DNA from: Candidatus Saccharimonadota bacterium
Lineage (GTDB): Bacteria; Patescibacteriota; Saccharimonadia; Saccharimonadales; UBA4665
DNA: 39,623 bases
Assembly: GCA_027314885.1 (NCBI GenBank)
Contig: DAHUZY010000005.1
Location: 1 to 39,623 of the forward strand
Direction: 5' to 3'
Shown here: positions 28,831 to 38,089 of the stretch, one piece after another
Layout of the letters: every line of letters begins with the position of its first letter
Position numbering within the stretch: the stretch's first letter is position 1
Made by a program: the position numbers and the translations under genes
Notes under the pieces: generated by a model
Databases searched by the model: none
What the model saw: the letters and a program-made list of their open reading frames with translations, nothing else
Told to the model about the DNA's origin: nothing

Positions 28831-29270
28831 TATTTCTTCTTATGGTGCTTTGGCGGTGGTGGCGGATTCACCACCTGATTTGCATTATATAACACAAAAT
28901 GCACAAATAGTTGGGCAAGGGCAGCTATAGCAACCCCGATCAGCGCATAGACAAGCGCATTCTTGGCGCTGGATACTTTATTGGAATCCCCGCCCGATGT
29001 TATATACCGCATTCCACTTACAACGATCATGATTACTGCCGCTGCGCCGGCTATGATACTTAAAATATCCACCGCCGCGCTGAGGGCGTCAGTGACCCCA
29101 TGGCCACTACAACCCACACCAGTCTGGCCAACACCTTGCAGCACCTGCCCCTGGGAGCAATTTACAGAACCGTTCTGGCAGTTTGTGGTGCAACTAACCG
29201 CCAGAGCTAAACCAGATTGAGCAAAGAAGAAAGTAATCGAAACAACGAGGGCCAGGAAAATCTTTTTCAT
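28830..29270 (-). CDS. VirB2/TrbC-like pilin with Pro/His-rich tail (copy 5)
   Basis: 146 residues. Signal-like N-terminus KKIFLALVVSITFFFAQSGLALAV, four cysteines in the following loop (CTTNC, NCSQ, VGCSG), core helices around VSGMRYITSGGDSNK, and a distinctive tail NPPPPPKHHKKK that may contact other subunits or the wall. It overlaps the upstream gene by four bases (ATGA). Confidence 0.82.
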   Translation of the reverse strand: MKKIFLALVVSITFFFAQSGLALAVSCTTNCQNGSVNCSQGQVLQGVGQTGVGCSGHGVTDALSAAVDILSIIAGAAAVIMIVVSGMRYITSGGDSNKVSSAKNALVYALIGVAIAALAQLFVHFVLYNANQVVNPPPPPKHHKKK

Positions 29271-29689
29271 AATTTACCTACTACAAAGTTTATCAGGCTA
29301 CGGGCTAATACAATAACCGCTATACCAATTAGTGCAGCAATTATGGTGCGCTTTGAGCCCTTTGCTTTCTCCGCATCACCCCCGGAAGTAATATAGCCAA
29401 CTCCGCTAACAACAATGAGAAGTACGGCTGCCCCGCCTGCAATCCATGCAATAAGGTTAGTGATGTTCTCGATGAGACCACCGTTGCCATATATATTTGA
29501 GGGATTTTTATTGTCTGTACAGATTGCTGAGTTAGAGGCGTTTTTACAGATAGGACCACTGTTCGTTAGAACGTCTACTCCAAAGCCTGTTGTAGAAAGC
29601 GCAAATACCGGCTGGGCCATTGTTAAAGATCCGCATAGTACTATCAAAATGCTCACGAACCAGCGTTTAATAAGTAGTTGAATCTTCAT
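29267..29689 (-). CDS. VirB2/TrbC-like pilin (copy 4)
   Basis: 140 residues. Signal-like segment (about 12-30), a loop with two cysteines (GPICKNASNSAICTD), then helices around VSGVGYITSGGDAEKAKGSK. Translationally coupled to copy 5 through ATGA. Confidence 0.82.
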   Translation of the reverse strand: MKIQLLIKRWFVSILIVLCGSLTMAQPVFALSTTGFGVDVLTNSGPICKNASNSAICTDNKNPSNIYGNGGLIENITNLIAWIAGGAAVLLIVVSGVGYITSGGDAEKAKGSKRTIIAALIGIAVIVLARSLINFVVGKL

Positions 29690-29692
29690 AGA

Positions 29693-29992
29693 CTATAAGT
29701 ACCCTGCCGCAAAACCGATAATAGCCTCGGCTGTAATGGCTATCGTTAAACCAACCAACGCATAGATAATGCCGTCTCTAGCCTGCTTCATTCTATCCGG
29801 ACTTCCCCCAGAAATAACGTAACGTAACCCTGAAAGAACTATCATGAGAAGCGCTATGGCACCTATGATCCCAAAGGCGACACTGAGGATTGTTTCAATA
29901 GCATTGCTGCTTGCCGGCGCTTTGGGTAAATTACTCGGTGGATGTATGGCTAGCGACATTGCCATGCGTGATATAAGTACTGTAATGTCCAT
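29693..29992 (-). CDS. VirB2/TrbC-like pilin, short form (copy 3)
   Basis: 99 residues. There is no long signal peptide; a short amphipathic N-terminus precedes the two helices around LSGLRYVISGGSPDRMKQA. It ends three bases before the next gene starts. The lack of a cleavable signal suggests insertion as a simple helical hairpin. Confidence 0.78.
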   Translation of the reverse strand: MDITVLISRMAMSLAIHPPSNLPKAPASSNAIETILSVAFGIIGAIALLMIVLSGLRYVISGGSPDRMKQARDGIIYALVGLTIAITAEAIIGFAAGYL

Positions 29993-29995
29993 AGT

Positions 29996-30421
29996 CTAGG
30001 CCCCTGATAGTTTACTGCCAATTAAGCTGACGATGCTTATGGCTGCTATAGAAATTGCGAGTCCAATAAGAGCGTCAGTGATGGTGTTCTGGGCTTTTGA
30101 GGTTTTATCTGGAGAACCTTGGCTCGCTACATACTGAATGGCCCCGTATATTACAAATCCCAGAGCCACTAACCCAGCTATGCGCAATAGATCGTCAACA
30201 ACAGCTATAAGGATATACATTATATCAGCCGGATGCCCGTTTTGGGGTAACAAAGTGAAGTTAACAATGCTGCAAGTCTTCGCGTTAAAATCATGGGTTG
30301 GTAAATACTTATACCAGGGTTCAAGTCCAAAAAATGAATGACTTGCACAATGGGAACCTGGCGGCGGATATATGGCAAATCGAGACAATAGTGAGCTTAG
30401 CATCTTAGTGGAATAGTCCAT
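29996..30421 (-). CDS. VirB2/TrbC-like pilin (copy 2)
   Basis: 141 residues. The N-terminal 60 residues are polar with two cysteines (GSHCASHSFFG, AKTCSIVNF) and no signal peptide, followed by two helices around YGAIQYVASQGSPDKTSKAQ. It overlaps the upstream gene by 17 bases. Confidence 0.78.
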   Translation of the reverse strand: MDYSTKMLSSLLSRFAIYPPPGSHCASHSFFGLEPWYKYLPTHDFNAKTCSIVNFTLLPQNGHPADIMYILIAVVDDLLRIAGLVALGFVIYGAIQYVASQGSPDKTSKAQNTITDALIGLAISIAAISIVSLIGSKLSGA

Positions 30422-30764
30422 TAGGTATCAAAAACTGCAAGAACGCATATAGGAAAAAGTAGGCTACGAGCGCCATTAAAGTATTGACTATTCTCGCCCG
30501 GGCCTTACCTGATTTCTGCGGGTCTCCTTCAGAAGTAGCGTGCATAATACCGGCTGATATGAGAGAAATAACTGCTACTATGCCCACAAGTCCGGACAAT
30601 AATGTCAGGGTTGGTTGAATATACTTTGCAATAAGATTACAACCATTTATATTACAGGTCGTTGATGTATAAACATACGGAAGGTGGTGTGTCGTTAGTA
30701 ATGCCGCCGAAAACACATACGGTACTTTTTGGCTTGTGCTTGTTTGTTTGACTTTCCATGTCAT
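30405..30764 (-). CDS. VirB2/TrbC-like pilin (copy 1, promoter-proximal)
   Basis: 119 residues. The N-terminal 50 residues include TTCNINGCN, followed by helices around SAGIMHATSEGDPQKSGKA, a degenerate form of the family motif. It is first in the array and is read from the promoter at 30778-30806. Confidence 0.78.
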   Translation of the reverse strand: MTWKVKQTSTSQKVPYVFSAALLTTHHLPYVYTSTTCNINGCNLIAKYIQPTLTLLSGLVGIVAVISLISAGIMHATSEGDPQKSGKARARIVNTLMALVAYFFLYAFLQFLIPNGLFH

Positions 30765-30777
30765 GATGTTTTCTATA

Positions 30778-30844
30778 ACTATATTGCTTTCGCTTAATCA
30801 TATCAAGTGACTTGTCTTTTAGGTCCTTAGACTTGTGTTATAGT
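30778..30844. promoter_or_regulatory. Divergent promoters of the secretion locus
   Basis: Minus strand: TTGATA (30801-30806), 17-base spacer, TATAGT (30778-30783), driving the pilin array. Plus strand: extended -10 TGT-TATAGT (30836-30844), driving the VirB6-like gene with a leader of about 20 bases. One shared 108-base region can thus balance pilin and channel synthesis. Confidence 0.7.
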
Positions 30845-30871
30845 GATTAAGGTAATAGATAGAAGATAAAA

Positions 30872-33800
30872 ATGAAGCGTGGGCTAATTGCAATAGGTTT
30901 TATATCGCTCCTTCTTGCGAGTATTGTTTTCCCATTATTCAATATCAGCACCCATAAGGTCGGTGCTTCTTCTAGTTATCCGTTCAGCTTCAAGAATCAA
31001 GCAACTATTAGTGGAAATGTTGGTATGAGTGGCATAGGTAATGTAACCTTTGTTGATAAAAATGTTTATAACAACATTAAATACGTCTACACCCCAACCT
31101 CAAATACTGTATGCAAGCCCCCCAGTGTCTCTGGCCAGCAATATGGCATTACTTTAACCAACTCACCGAATTTCTCCAAGACAACCATTAAAGCGACTGT
31201 TGACATAGGTGTTCAGATTGGTCAAAACTGTACCCCTATCAGCCTTGTTTCGCCGGAGTATATTAACAATCCGGTTGATTCAACTACTGGGATACGAGCA
31301 GCTGAAATAAATTTTACATGGAATGGTAGTACTATTTCCACGCTTTATGGAGAGCAGGACAACGTTAATAGTTGGATAAGCGGAGATTCGGGCTCTATAG
31401 ATAGCTGGCAATCTGAACGTAATGCGCCAGGTGTTTATTCTGCCAGAACTTCAAACAACGGGTCCTGTGGCTCTTACAGTGCGGTGCTTCTAGGGAAAGG
31501 CAGTACACACCGCGGAACTCAATACTGGTTTGCCCCTAGTGGAACAACTGGTGTTGGCCCCACAAAACCCGCAAGTTCAGTTCCTGCTCTGGCGCCAGCG
31601 TACAATTCTGGCTCAGGTTGCTTGATAGTGACAGGCTCAACAACTCATATAGGTATAGGGGGCAGCCAAGGCGCACCTGCACCAGGAGGCGGTGGAGGCG
31701 GTTCCGGTCCTTCTTTAAGCTGCACTTTTGGGCTTAATATTAGCACCGGCAGCGCTGGCAGTTTTTTTGGGAGCATACTTAACGACGTTAATCCCTTGAA
31801 TTGGTTGTTGTGTGGATTAATAGACGGAATGAGTACAATCGTTCAGACGCTTGACGGTCAAATTAACAGCTGGCTCGTTATAGGCACTGGCGGCAGCACT
31901 AGTACAGATAATCCGAATACCGTCTTTTCTGACAACGGTAAGTGTGGTCAAACATTCACGACTAGTAACGGCACCGAGTCTGCCTGCTATGCGTATCACC
32001 AGGCTTTTAGCAAGCTGGCTGATTTGGCGCTTGGTCTTTTAGTTATAGTGACATTAATTGTCATACTTGCCCAGATTATAGGAAGCGATATATTGGACGC
32101 GTACACCATACGCAAGATGTTGCCCAGAGTGATTGCCGGTGCCATAATCTTGACTCTTCTTTGGCCTATTTTGCAGTTCTTCGTCACGCTAAGCAACGAT
32201 CTGGGATACGGAATTGGTTCCTTGTTATGGGGCCCTTTTAAGGGCCTAACTAACCATATTAATATATTTAATGACAGCTTTGGGTCTTCAATTTTGCAAG
32301 GCGTCGTAGAATCGCTTACGATAGGCGCCTTGGGCTTTATGGGCCTACTCACATTCTTTGGCATCGCTGCGCTAGCTGTCTTTGTCGCATTTGTGACACT
32401 CGTTTTTAGGCAACTTATTGTTATCCTCTTCATAATTTTTGCACCGGTGGCAATTCTAGCTTTTATACTGCCCATGCAATCTGCTCAGAGATTATATAAA
32501 TTCTGGTCAGACAATCTTATTAAAATGTTACTCATGTTCCCCATGATCGTCGGGATAATCGAAATAGGTCACATTTTTTCAGCGATCACGGACAATGCGG
32601 CAGGTGGGGGAGGAGGGCACCCTACCTTTATTATGATGATTATTTCTTTAATTGCATACTTTGGTCCGTACTTTGCGATACCAGCTACGTTCAAGTTCTC
32701 GGGTAGCATCATGAGTGGGGTGGGTAATCTCGTGAATTCTCAGGCTGCTCCACTAAGAGGAGCTCTTAGCAAGGCGCGTCAGAATAGGACGGCCCAAAAC
32801 TTGGCCAATCTGAAAAATGGTACACGATATAAAGGTGTTTCTTATTTGCCCTTCACTCAACGAGCCGCCCAAAGATTCGGCACCGTAACCAGAGGAGCTA
32901 GTACTGGCATGCGGGGGCACTTCGGTCTTCCGACAACTACAGGTAAGGCTGCACGGGCTCAGATTGAGGAAGTTGCCGCTGACGAAGCGATGAAAGACCA
33001 CAACATGGCTGCTCATAGAGGGGACGATAACTTCCTACGCGCACAGGTTGCAGGCAGTGCCGATAGAGCAAGAGCGGCAATTATTCAACACATGACTGAG
33101 CAAGCTCGTGAAAAGGGGGAACTCGGCGAGAACGAAAGTCTTACCGGCAAGAAGCTTGCTGAAGCCCAAGCTGAAGCAAATCGAGCTGTCTCGGTAGTAA
33201 ATGCATCTGGCGGCTTCAGCACCCCAAGAAGAATTGCTGCTTTTAAGATGATTGCTGCCGGCGGAACAGGAATACGGGACTTAGAAGACATGACAGACCT
33301 TGCAGTAACCGCAGCTCATGGCGACGGCCACCTATCTGGCATGTTGATGGCCCAAGGCGTAGGCGCTAATCCTGGTCGCTTTGACCTTAACCCAGGCAGT
33401 GGCGACGCCTTTAAGTTGGGCCACGAGGCTGCCGAGAAAGGCATCAACGACGAAGACGTCCAGCTTCAGATCGCAAGGTCTAAGATTAAGGCCGCAGGCA
33501 GTCAAAGCATGTACCAGATAAAAAACTCTGCCAAAGGTGCTGCTATTAAGGGCGTACACAGAGATATGGTCAAAGCCCTTAGCGATAACCGCCTCTCGTC
33601 TCAAGAGAGACTTGATGCGTATAGATTCTTAAGGCGCTACCAAATGTCTGGGAGCCTTGGGGGGCAAACGGCCGAGAATTATGCAAAAGAGGGGCTAAGC
33701 TCCTTGAGTGATGAGCTTGCCGATAGTGGTGGCATTCAAGACGTTGCAGCTTCAGCGATTCGTAACTTTGCGGCCGACCCAAATAATAAATATTCTATCT

Positions 33801-33904
33801 CCCAAATTGATACAGAACTAGATAGAGAAAGAAGATTGACAGAAGATCAAATAAACGCACAGCAGCAAGGGGGAGCACCGTCTGGAGAAGAGGGTGAGGG
33901 TTAA
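30872..33904 (+). CDS. VirB6/TrbL-like type IV secretion membrane protein
   Basis: 1010 residues. An N-terminal signal or anchor (about 5-24) is followed by an outside domain to about residue 270 and a Gly-rich linker. The polytopic core (about 300-625) holds around seven membrane segments, including LGLLVIVTLIVILAQIIG, VIAGAIILTLLWPILQFFV, LIVILFIIFAPVAILAFILP and FPMIVGIIEIGHIFSAI. The C-terminal soluble domain of about 380 residues is charged and probably inside. VirB6/TrbL proteins form the inner-membrane channel platform. The pattern matches the long CPR version. It is followed by PrgI, TraC-domain and VirB4 genes on the same strand. Confidence 0.82.
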   Translation: MKRGLIAIGFISLLLASIVFPLFNISTHKVGASSSYPFSFKNQATISGNVGMSGIGNVTFVDKNVYNNIKYVYTPTSNTVCKPPSVSGQQYGITLTNSPNFSKTTIKATVDIGVQIGQNCTPISLVSPEYINNPVDSTTGIRAAEINFTWNGSTISTLYGEQDNVNSWISGDSGSIDSWQSERNAPGVYSARTSNNGSCGSYSAVLLGKGSTHRGTQYWFAPSGTTGVGPTKPASSVPALAPAYNSGSGCLIVTGSTTHIGIGGSQGAPAPGGGGGGSGPSLSCTFGLNISTGSAGSFFGSILNDVNPLNWLLCGLIDGMSTIVQTLDGQINSWLVIGTGGSTSTDNPNTVFSDNGKCGQTFTTSNGTESACYAYHQAFSKLADLALGLLVIVTLIVILAQIIGSDILDAYTIRKMLPRVIAGAIILTLLWPILQFFVTLSNDLGYGIGSLLWGPFKGLTNHINIFNDSFGSSILQGVVESLTIGALGFMGLLTFFGIAALAVFVAFVTLVFRQLIVILFIIFAPVAILAFILPMQSAQRLYKFWSDNLIKMLLMFPMIVGIIEIGHIFSAITDNAAGGGGGHPTFIMMIISLIAYFGPYFAIPATFKFSGSIMSGVGNLVNSQAAPLRGALSKARQNRTAQNLANLKNGTRYKGVSYLPFTQRAAQRFGTVTRGASTGMRGHFGLPTTTGKAARAQIEEVAADEAMKDHNMAAHRGDDNFLRAQVAGSADRARAAIIQHMTEQAREKGELGENESLTGKKLAEAQAEANRAVSVVNASGGFSTPRRIAAFKMIAAGGTGIRDLEDMTDLAVTAAHGDGHLSGMLMAQGVGANPGRFDLNPGSGDAFKLGHEAAEKGINDEDVQLQIARSKIKAAGSQSMYQIKNSAKGAAIKGVHRDMVKALSDNRLSSQERLDAYRFLRRYQMSGSLGGQTAENYAKEGLSSLSDELADSGGIQDVAASAIRNFAADPNNKYSISQIDTELDRERRLTEDQINAQQQGGAPSGEEGEG

Positions 33905-33967
33905 ACGGCACATAAGACGTTCTCTTAAAATACTTGCGCCCCTATCTCTGATATAATTTAAGGCATA

Positions 33968-34987
33968 ATGGCAACATATAAACTCATACAGGATATTGAA
34001 GCCGAAGACAAGATCCTTGGACCCCTTACTTTCCGCCAGTTTGTCTTTGCGCTAGTCGCCGCCTTTTTGGGCTACCTCTGCTTTATATCCATTGCAAACC
34101 ATCTATGGCCTTTGCTTGTTCTATTCTTTCCGCCATTTTTGCTGACTGTTTTTTTTGCGTTTCCTTTTGGTCGCGATCAGCCTACAGAAGTTTGGGCGCT
34201 GGCAATCATGCGGTTTTGGTTTAAGCCGCATAAACGCATCTGGGACCAAAGTGGTCTTAAAGAACTTGTTACGATAACAGCTCCGAAAAAAATCGAGCAC
34301 ACCTATACTGACGGCTTAAGTCAAACAGAGGTACAGAGCAGGCTAAAAGCACTTGCCAACACCCTCGATACTCGTGGGTGGGCCATAAAAAATCCTAACC
34401 TCGCAAGCTATGTTGCCAATCCTCTCGCTGTAAATAGTTCTGAGCGGCTTTTTGACATCGCTGCCGTGCCTACTTCTGTGCAGGATACAGGGTTGCGGCC
34501 AAGCGACGATATGCTTGACGAGGAACACAACCCCGTAGCCCAACAGTTCGACAACATGATAAATCGCTCCGCTGAACAGCGCAGAACACAACTCATCAGT
34601 GAGCTAAACTCCTCGGGCCCCCAGCCGGCTGCTCCAACTTTGCCAACCACAAACTGGTTTATCGGTAGTAGCGCCCCGGGCCAGGCCCAAGCAGCTGCCC
34701 CCATCACACCCGTTGCTCCAGATGATGCCGCATTGTCTGCCCAGATACACGCCAATGCCGCCCTAGGACATTCAAGCTACGGTAATCTTCGTACCCTCAA
34801 ACCGCAAGATAACCGCTCGCAAACCCCCATGCAGCCCACGTCTCAGACAAGCTTAACCACTGTGACAACACCTTCACACCCTGCTATACTAGCCTTGGCA
34901 ACCAATAATGACCTTAATGTTTCAACGATTGCTCGTGAAGCAAAAAAGGCTACAGGCGAGGAAGAGGTTGTTATTTCACTTCACTAG
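33968..34987 (+). CDS. PrgI family (VirB3-like) protein with long tail
   Basis: 339 residues. MATYKLIQDIEAEDKILGPLTFRQFVFALVAAFLGYL and a second helix (LWPLLVLFFPPFLLTVFFAFPFG) make the PrgI/VirB3-type hairpin in the first 80 residues, followed by RDQPTEVWALAIMRFWFKPHKRIW. The C-terminal 230 residues are polar, Gln/Ala/Pro-rich and likely disordered in the cytoplasm. VirB3-like proteins work next to VirB4. TATAAT (33952-33957) and TAAGG precede the ATG, so this gene can be transcribed separately. Confidence 0.85.
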   Translation: MATYKLIQDIEAEDKILGPLTFRQFVFALVAAFLGYLCFISIANHLWPLLVLFFPPFLLTVFFAFPFGRDQPTEVWALAIMRFWFKPHKRIWDQSGLKELVTITAPKKIEHTYTDGLSQTEVQSRLKALANTLDTRGWAIKNPNLASYVANPLAVNSSERLFDIAAVPTSVQDTGLRPSDDMLDEEHNPVAQQFDNMINRSAEQRRTQLISELNSSGPQPAAPTLPTTNWFIGSSAPGQAQAAAPITPVAPDDAALSAQIHANAALGHSSYGNLRTLKPQDNRSQTPMQPTSQTSLTTVTTPSHPAILALATNNDLNVSTIAREAKKATGEEEVVISLH

Positions 34988-35020
34988 CCATTAGAACTGC
35001 AACAAACAAGGTGGGCACAC

Positions 35021-36121
35021 ATGAATCCCTCAAATAACACAACAGATCCATCGACTGCCGGGCAAGCCCCGGTTGAGCCCGCATACGACCCCTCTCAAGT
35101 CACTATTGTTAGTGCCGGCGAACCACGCTACGGACTCGCACCGGAACCTATGCAATACGGGGCACCTCCGGACCAGCAACCACAACCACAGCCAGTTATG
35201 ACTCCTCAGCCGGCTGCTCCACCTCCACCACCAGCCATCACCCAGCCACAGCCCCCTTTAACCTATCAGCCTCCTCAGCCCACACCTGCCGCCGTAGCAC
35301 CCAACCCTTTGCCACCGCCAGCTCCTAGTCCAGATGCCCCCGTTGTTGCGTCCAAAACAAATACTGCCGCCAAGGCGGTAACCCTGGCCAAAACCAATCC
35401 GAATAGCACCCAAAACGCTCTCCAAATGGCAGAGGTGCGCGACGGCATAGTCATTATGAATGACGGCTCTTACCGTTCGGTGGTGATGGTTAAAAGCATC
35501 AACTTTGATCTCATGAGTCCCCAGGAGCAGGAAGCAGTTGAGTTCAGCTATCAGGGCTTTTTAAACTCCCTTTTTTTTCCTGTTCAGATATTTATCCGCT
35601 CACGCAAAGTGGATCTACGACCATATCTAGAGAGACTAGACAAAATCCGTTCCGAACACGATAACATGCTCCTCGCCATGCTTATGGAGGACTACATAGC
35701 TTACATGAACGATCTCAGTCAGCAAACCAACATAATGGATAAGAATTTTTATCTGGTTATACCGTTTTTCCCGGTAGTTGAGGTTCAGAAAGTGCTCACG
35801 CAGAATAAGAATTTTTTGTCAGGTGTCACCAAGCTATTTGGTAAAAACGAGCAGCATGTTGTCATCAACGAACAGGATCTTGAAGATGCTAAAACCGAGC
35901 TGCGCAACAGGGTCCAAGCCGTTCTAGCCGGGTTGCAGCAGTGCGGCATTCAGGGGCTCCCACTTGATACACAGGAACTCATTGAGCTCTACTACGATAG
36001 CTACAATCCCGATACAGCTACTCGGCAAAAGCTAAGGGAATTTAATGGCCTAACTGCTGATGTAGTTACAAAAGGGCAGGGCGCCGCTCCGCAGCCGCAC
36101 CTGCAGCGGGAGTTACAGTAA
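35021..36121 (+). CDS. TraC-domain protein, VirB4 partner
   Basis: 366 residues. The first 130 are Pro/Gln-rich and disordered. Residues of about 145-330 (VRDGIVIMNDGSYRSVVMVKSINFDL, then SLFFPVQIFIRSRKVDLRPYL) match the N-terminal domain of TraC/VirB4 ATPases without the ATPase part. It has no Walker motifs. Its stop overlaps the VirB4 start by one base (TAATG), so the two are probably made in fixed ratio and work together. AAGGTGGG upstream serves as ribosome-binding site. Confidence 0.8.
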   Translation: MNPSNNTTDPSTAGQAPVEPAYDPSQVTIVSAGEPRYGLAPEPMQYGAPPDQQPQPQPVMTPQPAAPPPPPAITQPQPPLTYQPPQPTPAAVAPNPLPPPAPSPDAPVVASKTNTAAKAVTLAKTNPNSTQNALQMAEVRDGIVIMNDGSYRSVVMVKSINFDLMSPQEQEAVEFSYQGFLNSLFFPVQIFIRSRKVDLRPYLERLDKIRSEHDNMLLAMLMEDYIAYMNDLSQQTNIMDKNFYLVIPFFPVVEVQKVLTQNKNFLSGVTKLFGKNEQHVVINEQDLEDAKTELRNRVQAVLAGLQQCGIQGLPLDTQELIELYYDSYNPDTATRQKLREFNGLTADVVTKGQGAAPQPHLQRELQ

Positions 36122-38058
36122 TGGCATTTGGTAAGAAGAAGCGACAGGCAGGCGACGACGCATCGGCACAAGCACAAAAGCAACAAGAAGCACAAGAGGT
36201 GCAAGCTGCCTTCCAAAAAGGAATTACCGCGCTTAGGGACTTTATTGCTCCCAGTTCGCTCGAATTCAGCAGCACCCATTTTCAGCTTGGCACCCGTTAT
36301 GCTCGCACCTATTATGTCTATGGCTACCCCCGGCAGGTCTACACAGGTTGGCTGAGTGGTATGGTCAACCTCGATGAAGTTGTTGATATAAGTATGTATG
36401 TGTATCCGGTTGAGAGTCAGGTTGTGTTAGAAAACCTCCGCAAGAAGGTGACACAGCTGGAGGCCGGTATCCAAATTGACGCCGAGAAGGGCCGTGTACG
36501 TGACCCCAGCAAGCAGGCGGCCATACTCGATGCCGAGGAGATGCGTGACAAGCTCCAGGTCGGCGAAGAACGTTTCTTTAGGTTCGGCCTCTACTTTACT
36601 ATCTATGCGGGCAGTATGGATGAGTTAGACTTCATTTCTCACAAAGTCGAGTCCATGCTTGGCCAGCAATTGGTGTACAGCAAACCCGCTTCGTCCCAGC
36701 AAGAACAAGGTTTTAATAGCACCATACCCCAACTCGTTGACCAGCTGCAAATAAGACGTAATATGAGTACCGGCGCACTTAGCACCAGCTTCCCGTTCAC
36801 CAGCGCCGATCTCAGCCAAGATAATGGTATCCTCTACGGCATTAACATGCATAACTCCGGTCTGGTAATCTTTGACCGCTTCTCCCTCGAAAACGGTAAT
36901 TCTGTTGTCTTTGCTAAGTCTGGTGCCGGCAAGAGCTTCTTAGTGAAATTGGAGACCCTAAGAAGCATGATGTTCGGTACTGACATCTTTATTATTGATC
37001 CAGAAAATGAGTATCAGCGCATGTGCGAGGCGGTGGGGGGTGCCTATGTCCGCCTAAGCCTGACCTCCAATACTCGCATTAACCCCTTTGATTTGCCTAA
37101 GGTAGTTGACAGTGAGGAGGCAGATAATGCCCTGCGCTCTAACCTCATTACTCTACACGGCCTCCTGCGACTTATGATGGGTGGCGCTGAAAGCGAGATA
37201 CAGGGCGGCAACCAGTTTATGATGCCTGCCTTAGCGCCGAGCGAAGAGGCCGACCTTGATGCCGCCTTGATCGATACATACGGCAAGGCAGGTATTACCA
37301 ATGACCCGCTCACGCATACCAGCCCGCCGCCAACGATTAATGATCTGTACGACACGCTGCTTCATATGGGCGGCACGGGGCCACAACTTGCCCAGCGCTT
37401 GCGTAAGTATACCAGCGGTACGTTTGCAGGAATCTTTAGTCAGCAGAGCAACATAGACATCAATAACCCTATGGTGGTCTTTAACCTAAGAGATCTTGAG
37501 GATGAGTTACGTCCTGTTGCTATGTACATAGTGCTGAACTATATATGGAACAAGACGAAGACCGATCAAAAACGCCGCATTCTCGTGGTTGATGAGGCCT
37601 GGCAGCTGATGAAATATGAGGACTCAGCGAACTTTTTGTTTAGCCTCGCCAAAAGAGCCCGCAAATACAATCTTGGCATTACCACCGTCACCCAAGACGT
37701 TGAGGACTTCATGGGCTCACGTATGGGCAGAGCTATTGTGGCAAATGCCTCGATGCAGTTTTTGCTCAAACAGTCTCCGACTGCTGTTGATGTGCTGACG
37801 GATGTCTTTAAGCTAACAATTGAAGAGAGGAAGCGCCTGAGCCAGTTTCCTGTCGGTCAAGGGCTATTCTTCGCTGGACAAAACCATGTACACATCCAGG
37901 TCATCGCCAGTCCCACTGAAACCGAGCTCATAACTACTAACCCTGAGCAGGTGCAGGCTATGAACGCAGCTACAGAAACTGGTGGTGAACTTGACCAACC
38001 ACAAGGCACTATTGATCTAAACAACCGTTTGGTCCCCGGTAGTACTAATACCGTATAA
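36121..38058 (+). CDS. virB4: VirB4-family type IV secretion ATPase
   Basis: 645 residues. An N-terminal domain (about 40-240, with YVYGYPRQVYTGWLSGMVNLDE) and a C-terminal ATPase with Walker A AKSGAGKS (residues 265-272), Walker B RRILVVDEAW (Asp 491, Glu 492), and the TQDVEDFMGSRMGRAIVANAS region typical of VirB4/TraC. It powers the export apparatus at the inner face of the membrane. The start is supported by overlap with the upstream stop. The DIFIIDPENEYQRM strand is the usual VirB4 motif after Walker A. Confidence 0.94.
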   Translation: MAFGKKKRQAGDDASAQAQKQQEAQEVQAAFQKGITALRDFIAPSSLEFSSTHFQLGTRYARTYYVYGYPRQVYTGWLSGMVNLDEVVDISMYVYPVESQVVLENLRKKVTQLEAGIQIDAEKGRVRDPSKQAAILDAEEMRDKLQVGEERFFRFGLYFTIYAGSMDELDFISHKVESMLGQQLVYSKPASSQQEQGFNSTIPQLVDQLQIRRNMSTGALSTSFPFTSADLSQDNGILYGINMHNSGLVIFDRFSLENGNSVVFAKSGAGKSFLVKLETLRSMMFGTDIFIIDPENEYQRMCEAVGGAYVRLSLTSNTRINPFDLPKVVDSEEADNALRSNLITLHGLLRLMMGGAESEIQGGNQFMMPALAPSEEADLDAALIDTYGKAGITNDPLTHTSPPPTINDLYDTLLHMGGTGPQLAQRLRKYTSGTFAGIFSQQSNIDINNPMVVFNLRDLEDELRPVAMYIVLNYIWNKTKTDQKRRILVVDEAWQLMKYEDSANFLFSLAKRARKYNLGITTVTQDVEDFMGSRMGRAIVANASMQFLLKQSPTAVDVLTDVFKLTIEERKRLSQFPVGQGLFFAGQNHVHIQVIASPTETELITTNPEQVQAMNAATETGGELDQPQGTIDLNNRLVPGSTNTV

Positions 38059-38089
38059 TTTGTGGTAGATGTCGTAGCTGGAACAAAAA

